From contig LIQL01000244.1 of NCBI GenBank assembly GCA_001418405.1, positions 1 through 64,000 of the forward strand: DNA of 64,000 nucleotides. The letters run 5' to 3'. The position numbers were made by a program, and so were the translations under genes. The stretch's first letter is position 1. Each line of letters opens with the position of its first letter. This DNA is from Streptomyces diastatochromogenes. GTDB lineage: Bacteria; Actinomycetota; Actinomycetes; Streptomycetales; Streptomycetaceae. Under the pieces are notes generated by a model. It was not told the DNA's origin, did no database searches, and saw only the letters and a program-made list of their open reading frames with translations. Of this stretch, positions 60,235-64,000 are shown piece by piece.

Positions 60235-61473
60235 ATGATGGGAAACGGCAACAACGGCTTCTCCGAAGCAGGGCTCCGCAGGCTGCGCGAGGTGCTGGAA
60301 CGGCATGTGGAGTCCAAGAAGATTCCCGGGCTCGTTGCCCTGGTCGGCCGGGGCGAGGAGACCCATGTCGAGGCGATCGGGACAATGCGCCATGACGACG
60401 GCACCCCCATGCGCCGGGACACCATCTTCCGCATGGCATCCACGACCAAGCCCGTCGCGGTCGCCGCGACCATGGTTCTGCTGGACGAGTGCCGGCTGCG
60501 ACTGGACGACCCGATAGACCAGTGGCTGCCCGAACTCGCCGACCGGCGGGTCCTCAAGCGCGCAGACGGCCCGCTGGACGAGACCGTACCGGCGCGGCGT
60601 CCGATCACCGTACGCGACCTGCTCACCTCGACCTGCGGCCTCGGACTGGACATGACGGCGATGGGCTCCCCGATGATGGGCGCGTACTTCGAGCAGAGGG
60701 TCTACGGCGAGAACGGATGGATGCTGCCGGCCGTGGAGCCGGACGAGTGGATGCGCCGCCTGGGCGCACTTCCGCTGATGTACCAGCCCGGAGAGCGGTG
60801 GCTGTACAACGTCAGCGACGACGTGCTGGGCGTGCTCGTCGCCCGAGTGACCGGCCAGTCCTTCGAGGCGTTCCTGCGCGAGCGCATCTTCGACCCGCTG
60901 GGCATGAAGGACACCGGCTTCCACGTGCCCGCCGACAAGATCGACCGGCTGCCGCCCCTCTACGCCCCCGATCCGCAGACCGGCGAGTTCACGGTGGAGG
61001 ACCCGGCCGCAGGGGGACACCACAGCAAGCCCCCAGCGTTCCAGTCCGGCGGCGGTGGACTCGACTCCACCGTCGACGACTACCACGCCTACTTCCGGAT
61101 GCTGCTCAACCACGGAATGCACGGCACCGAACGGATCCTGTCCCGGCCCGCGGTCGAGCTGATGACCACCAACCGCCTCACACCGGAGCAGACGGCCGCC
61201 CTGCAGTCCTGGGCCCGCAGCGTCGTCCACCTGTCACATGGTCAGGGGCAGACCGGTGGCTGGGGCTTCGGGATGACGGTGCGCACCTACCGCGGCGACT
61301 ACGCGCCGATTGGTCAGTTCGGCTGGGACGGCGGAGCCGGCACCACGACATACGCCGACCCGCACAACCAGCTCGTCGGCATCTTGCTCACCCAGACCGG
61401 GATGTCCACCCCGGACTCGGCACGGGCCATGCAGGACTTCTGGACCACCCTCTACCAGGCCATCGACGACTGA
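60235..61473 (+). CDS. Serine hydrolase of the beta-lactamase/esterase family
   Basis: 412 residues of class C beta-lactamase fold: PGLVALVGRGEETHVEAIGT, then the S69-x-x-K72 nucleophile in FRMASTTKPVAVAATMVL, LDDPIDQWLPELADRRVL, ITVRDLLTSTCGLGLDM, LYNVSDDVLGVLVARVTGQS, FDPLGMKDTGFHVP, and GGWGFGMTV/FGWDGGAGTTT at the end. No signal peptide, so a cytosolic esterase or amidase is likelier than a secreted beta-lactamase. AAGGAG lies before ATG 60235 or 60238. Last passenger gene. Confidence 0.92.
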   Translation: MMGNGNNGFSEAGLRRLREVLERHVESKKIPGLVALVGRGEETHVEAIGTMRHDDGTPMRRDTIFRMASTTKPVAVAATMVLLDECRLRLDDPIDQWLPELADRRVLKRADGPLDETVPARRPITVRDLLTSTCGLGLDMTAMGSPMMGAYFEQRVYGENGWMLPAVEPDEWMRRLGALPLMYQPGERWLYNVSDDVLGVLVARVTGQSFEAFLRERIFDPLGMKDTGFHVPADKIDRLPPLYAPDPQTGEFTVEDPAAGGHHSKPPAFQSGGGGLDSTVDDYHAYFRMLLNHGMHGTERILSRPAVELMTTNRLTPEQTAALQSWARSVVHLSHGQGQTGGWGFGMTVRTYRGDYAPIGQFGWDGGAGTTTYADPHNQLVGILLTQTGMSTPDSARAMQDFWTTLYQAIDD

Positions 61474-61687
61474 CCTGCCTACCTGGCCAAGGCCGGTCCG
61501 GCAACGGAACGGTTTGAGGTGCTTGGTCATCGGCATGGTCGTTGGCGGCCGTCGGCAGCGGCGTGACGTTCTTGGAGACCTCGTTGAGGGCGTGCAGGCT
61601 GCACGCCAGCGCGAGCACGTGGCCTTCGTCCTGTCCAAGGTCGGTGGCGTCGACGCTGGTCCAGCGTCCGTACTGTTCAGCGGGCAT
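61388..61687 (-). CDS. Hypothetical small ORF after tnpA, truncated
   Basis: The first 64 codons from ATG 61687 (YGRWTSVDATDLGQDEGHVL, ALACSLHALNEVSKNVTPLP) look protein-like; beyond about 61495 the frame is merely antisense to the hydrolase gene. AAGGA lies 10 bases upstream of the ATG. It may be a transposon gene cut by insertion of the passenger operon. No family known. Confidence 0.35.
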   Translation of the reverse strand: MPAEQYGRWTSVDATDLGQDEGHVLALACSLHALNEVSKNVTPLPTAANDHADDQAPQTVPLPDRPWPGRQVSRRWPGRGWSRSPAWPVPSPGWTSRSG

Positions 61688-61705
61688 GCGCGGGTCCTTC
61701 GGTGC

Positions 61706-62746
61706 TCAGGCGGCCGTGCCGAAACCCTCGGCGTGCAGGTCCTGGTCGCGGAGCTGGGTGAAGTCGACGTCGAGCTTGGGGTCGTATGCCTCGGGCTGGA
61801 TGCCGAGTTCGTGGGTGGAGTACTCGCCGAATCGTTTGATGTGCTCGGTCAGGTATGGCGAGATGTGCGCCAGGTCTTCCGGGTCGATCTCCCATCCCTC
61901 CTCCAGGAGCTGGCGGACGATCTCCGCGATGTCGAGGGCGTTGTGAAGGATGACGGCGTTGGTGAGCAGGGCGTTGAACTTCATCGCCTTCTCCTGCTCG
62001 ATGGGGTCGTTGTCGGCGAGGACGCCTTGGTTGCCGAAGCCGACCCACTGGGAGAACCGGTTGAACGACTCGACCTTGTTCGTCGCCGCGGTCACCCGCC
62101 GGCGAAGCAGCGCATCGGAGAGGTAGCGCAGCAGCTGCACGGTGCGGATCACGCGGCCGACCTCGCGGAACGCGGTGTAGGTGGAGTTCTTGTACGAGCC
62201 CGACCGCAGCCGCTTCAGCAGCGTGGAAGAGGAGATCGCGCCCTCGCGCACGGACACGGCCACCTTCATCAGGTGCCGGAACTGGGACTCGATCAGGTCC
62301 CAGTCGATGACGTTCTTGCCCGGCTCGCCGAACAGGGAGTCGATGTGGACGTACTCGCTCTGCTTGGACGGGCGGTAGAAGGTCAGGCCCTTCCAGTTCC
62401 TGATCCTGGGCATCAGGTCGAAGCCCAGCAGATGCGCCAGGGCGAAGACCGGCACGCTCTGGCCCTGGGTGTCGGCGTGCACGGTGGTCGGCTTGACCTC
62501 GGACGTGTTCTTGAGGAGGCCCTCGATGATGTAGACGGCCTCCCACACCCCGCACGGGATGAAGTGTGTGAACAGCGCGATGTAGGTGTCGGAGATGTGG
62601 TGGTAGGCGATCCCGCCCGCCTTGCCGTACCTGACGCTCGTCTCGGCGAGCAGGTTGTTGAGGTAGGTGTCCATGTGGGTGCCGTCCGCCGCCACGGCGG
62701 TGCCGTCGCCCCACGCCTGGGAGATGTCCAGGCGGGCGCCGCACCG
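61706..62746 (-). pseudogene. tnpA: Tn3-family transposase, C-terminal part only
   Basis: About 345 codons of the Tn3 TnpA catalytic region: ISQAWGDGTAVAADGTHMDT, YHHISDTYIALFTHFIPCGV, VHADTQGQSVPVFALAHLLG, MPRIRNWKGLTFYRPSKQSE, KVESFNRFSQWVGFGNQGVL, ADNDPIEQEKAMKFN with the catalytic Glu. A TGA lies in-frame at 62747-62749, and upstream the sequence no longer resembles TnpA. The remaining two thirds of the protein are absent, so it is not functional. Stop-to-stop limits are given; the first ATG is at 62695. Confidence 0.88.
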
Positions 62747-62867
62747 TCAGTAGAGAGCGTTCCGCACCGACGCCTGGACGCGGCCGGCGCCGCAGCCCCG
62801 CGAACCCGCCGAAGCTCTCCACGGCCTTGGTGACGGCCCCCAGGCCGCCGGCCTGCACCAGCTGGCC

Positions 62868-63042
62868 CTGCGACCGAGTTGGCCACCGAGGTCGGCATGG
62901 AGCAGTCCGCCTGCTCCCACCAGCTGCGTCTGCTGCGTAACCTCGGCCTCGTCGTCGGCACCCGCAAGGGCCGCTCGGTGGTCTACTCGCTCTACGACAA
63001 CCACGTCGCCGAACTCCTCGACCAAGCCATTTACCACATACC
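62868..63042 (+). pseudogene. ArsR-family regulator fragment
   Basis: The plus frame reads ATELATEVGMEQSACSHQLR, LLRNLGLVVGTRKGRSVVYS, LYDNHVAELLDQAIYHI, the winged-helix centre and end of an ArsR/SmtB metal sensor (SACSHQL recognition helix). The N-terminus is missing and the sequence runs into unrelated DNA. Confidence 0.75.
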
Positions 63043-63157
63043 CCCACCGGTGTGCCGTCGGCCGTGATCAGGACGGCGGTATGGCCTTCGTCCTCCAGCT
63101 GGGCGGCGACCGCGGTGGCCGGGTGCGTGCTGCCGGCCAGCAGCCGGGCCCCCGCGT
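63039..63157 (-). pseudogene. P-type ATPase nucleotide-domain fragment
   Basis: About 38 codons (HPATAVAAQLEDEGHTAVLI, TADGTPVGV) match the HP...A..LE.EG.TAVLV..DG.P.GV segment of heavy-metal P1B ATPases. It is fused in frame to the 3' end of a different fragment. Confidence 0.5.
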
Positions 63158-63413
63158 GGACGTCGACCTCGATGACCTGGCTCGCGCCGAGGTGGGCGAT
63201 GAACAGCAGGCCGCGGCCGGGGTCGAGGCTCGCGTAGTCGAGGCGGGAGTTGTCGCCGGGCAGGGCGATCTTGGCTACCTGGCGAAGCGGCAGTGCCACC
63301 TTGGGTGGCTCGCTGTCGCGGGTGAGCAGAACACCGGCCACCGCGGCGGCAACGGCGAGGAGCACTGCGGCGGCGAGGGCCAGCAGGGCGCGGGGGCTGA
63401 GGCGACAGGTCAT
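63158..63413 (-). pseudogene. Secreted beta-propeller-like protein, N-terminal fragment
   Basis: From ATG 63413: a signal peptide or anchor (LLALAAAVLLAVAAAVAGVL) then VALPLRQVAKIALPGDNSRL, DYASLDPGRGLLFIAHLGAS, QVIEVDV, the first blade of YncE-type beta-propellers. Cut after about 85 residues by the ATPase fragment. Confidence 0.6.
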
Positions 63414-63594
63414 GTGGGGAGCTTTCCGGGGTTGGAGATCAGGGCGGAGAGAGCGAGGAGGCGTCAGAGGATGACGCCGGCTTGTGGTGCGGAGCAGGCG
63501 GCCGACGCCGCGGGCGGCGATCTGACCGACGCTCTTCCGCCGAACGGATCACCGCCCGCCGCCTCCACCGCTATGGAGGCGGACGACCGGCCAC

Positions 63595-64000
63595 TCAGTT
63601 CAGGTGGCGTTGGGCGAGCAGGGGCGCGAGGGCGGTCAGGGGCGCGCAGCGGGCGCCGGTGCGGGTCGGCCGTGCGCCGAGCGCGTCGAGGCCGTGGCCG
63701 ATCCGGCTCCGGCCGGTCACGACGTGGGAGCCGGCGCGGCCGCGCATGAGCTGCATCTCTTCTTCGCTCCGACGCGGGAGGAGGCCGCGTCCGCCGAGGC
63801 CGGTGCCGTTCAGGGTGCCGGCGAACACTTCGTCCCCGGCCTCCTTCGCCACGGGCAGCGGTTCGCCGGTGATGGTGGCCTGGTCGACCTCGCTCGCCCC
63901 GCCCAGTACCCGGCCGTCGGCGCCGATGCGCTCACCGGGCCGTACCAGAATCGTGTCCCCCACGCGCAGTTGCCCGGTGGGGACGGTCTCCTCGCCGCCG
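63595..64000 (-). CDS. Heavy-metal P-type ATPase, partial at window edge
   Basis: The open minus frame continues past the window edge. It reads ETVPTGQLRVGDTILVRPGE, RIGADGRVLGGASEVDQATI, TGEPLPVAKEAGDEVFAGTL, NGTG, the actuator domain of a P1B metal-exporting ATPase with the TGEP loop. After NGTG, near 63790, similarity ends and an Arg-rich stretch of about 65 codons follows to the stop. The gene is therefore interrupted after the actuator domain, and the phosphorylation DKTG motif is absent. Confidence 0.8.
   Translation of the reverse strand, partial: GGEETVPTGQLRVGDTILVRPGERIGADGRVLGGASEVDQATITGEPLPVAKEAGDEVFAGTLNGTGLGGRGLLPRRSEEEMQLMRGRAGSHVVTGRSRIGHGLDALGARPTRTGARCAPLTALAPLLAQRHLN

Larger units (their letters stand above)
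58086..62868. mobile_element. Damaged Tn3-family transposon with passenger operon
   Basis: It contains a serine resolvase (minus), res-like repeats, a three-gene passenger operon (plus) and a C-terminal tnpA (minus). The left limit is set at GGGGTAGCGCCGAGGTAAG (58086), which begins with GGGG like Tn3-family ends; this is a guess. No matching complement was found on the right, where tnpA is truncated and other fragments begin. Confidence 0.55.

Noticed and set aside
61677-63413. 578-codon open frame on the minus strand
   Set aside because: It joins a beta-propeller fragment, a P-type ATPase piece and the out-of-frame shadow of tnpA; not one gene.
1-64000. CRISPR array search near the cas3 relic and elsewhere
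   Set aside because: No regularly spaced repeats of 24-40 bases were seen; the tandem repeats found have no spacers.

Overview
The window reads as accessory chromosome-arm DNA of a Streptomyces or close relative. The GC content is high throughout, GTG and TTG starts are used, and many families are typical of streptomycetes: DUF317, DUF397, Scr1-type HTH/DUF5753, DUF574 methyltransferase, RNHCP, FBP zinc finger, DUF6480, DUF6286, DUF6131, DUF1990, an Asp23/AmaP envelope-stress set and actinobacterial gas-vesicle genes. No rRNA, complete tRNA, replication origin or CRISPR array was seen. Decayed genes are unusually common, which fits a variable, recombining region.

Left part (1-15 kb). A DUF317 remnant and an HTH/DUF397 regulatory pair converge on a DUF574 methyltransferase whose conserved N-terminus lies upstream of its first ATG. 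A sigma-like protein and a small membrane protein follow, then a decayed cas3. Next come two RNHCP zinc proteins and an FBP (EF-G-binding type) zinc protein in a row. Relics of a DUF190 gene and of a PPOX/F420 gene sit before an intact beta-carbonic anhydrase and a Sua5 enzyme. Small membrane proteins, TspO, a phage HK97-gp10-like relic, DUF6480 and a GNAT enzyme complete this part.

Stress and gas-vesicle part (15-27.4 kb). A P10-family gene is divergent from an operon of Asp23, a small membrane protein, Asp23, DUF6286 and AmaP. Beyond it lie proteins with strongly charge-segregated tails (an SRPBCC protein and an acidic/basic helical protein), two divergent DUF1990 genes and a reduced gvpO-gvpA-gvpF cluster. 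Two paralogous small proteins of unknown function end this part.

Mobile junction (27.4-31.6 kb). A NucS-like/DUF5655 nuclease is followed by two abutting IS5-type elements, one with a frameshift-expressed transposase and one inactivated by an amber codon. A PadR-HAAS pair follows, with a nonsense codon in the HAAS gene.

Catabolic part (32-57.9 kb). An operon of sugar-isomerase-like, lipocalin-like, extradiol-dioxygenase-like, FAH-like and NTF2-like genes shares a 31-base direct-repeat site with the promoter of its neighbouring GntR gene. Then come several enzyme genes, each beside a TetR gene with palindromes between them, a class III aminotransferase, a PucR regulator, alpha/beta hydrolases, a CocE esterase, SDRs, and an Rrf2 gene whose palindrome recurs in front of the next SDR.

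Right end (58-64 kb). A damaged Tn3-family transposon (long serine resolvase, res-like repeats, truncated tnpA) carries a PadR-DUF1048-serine hydrolase operon. Beyond tnpA is a mosaic of fragments (ArsR, P-type ATPase, secreted beta-propeller-like) that runs off the window in a metal-ATPase gene.
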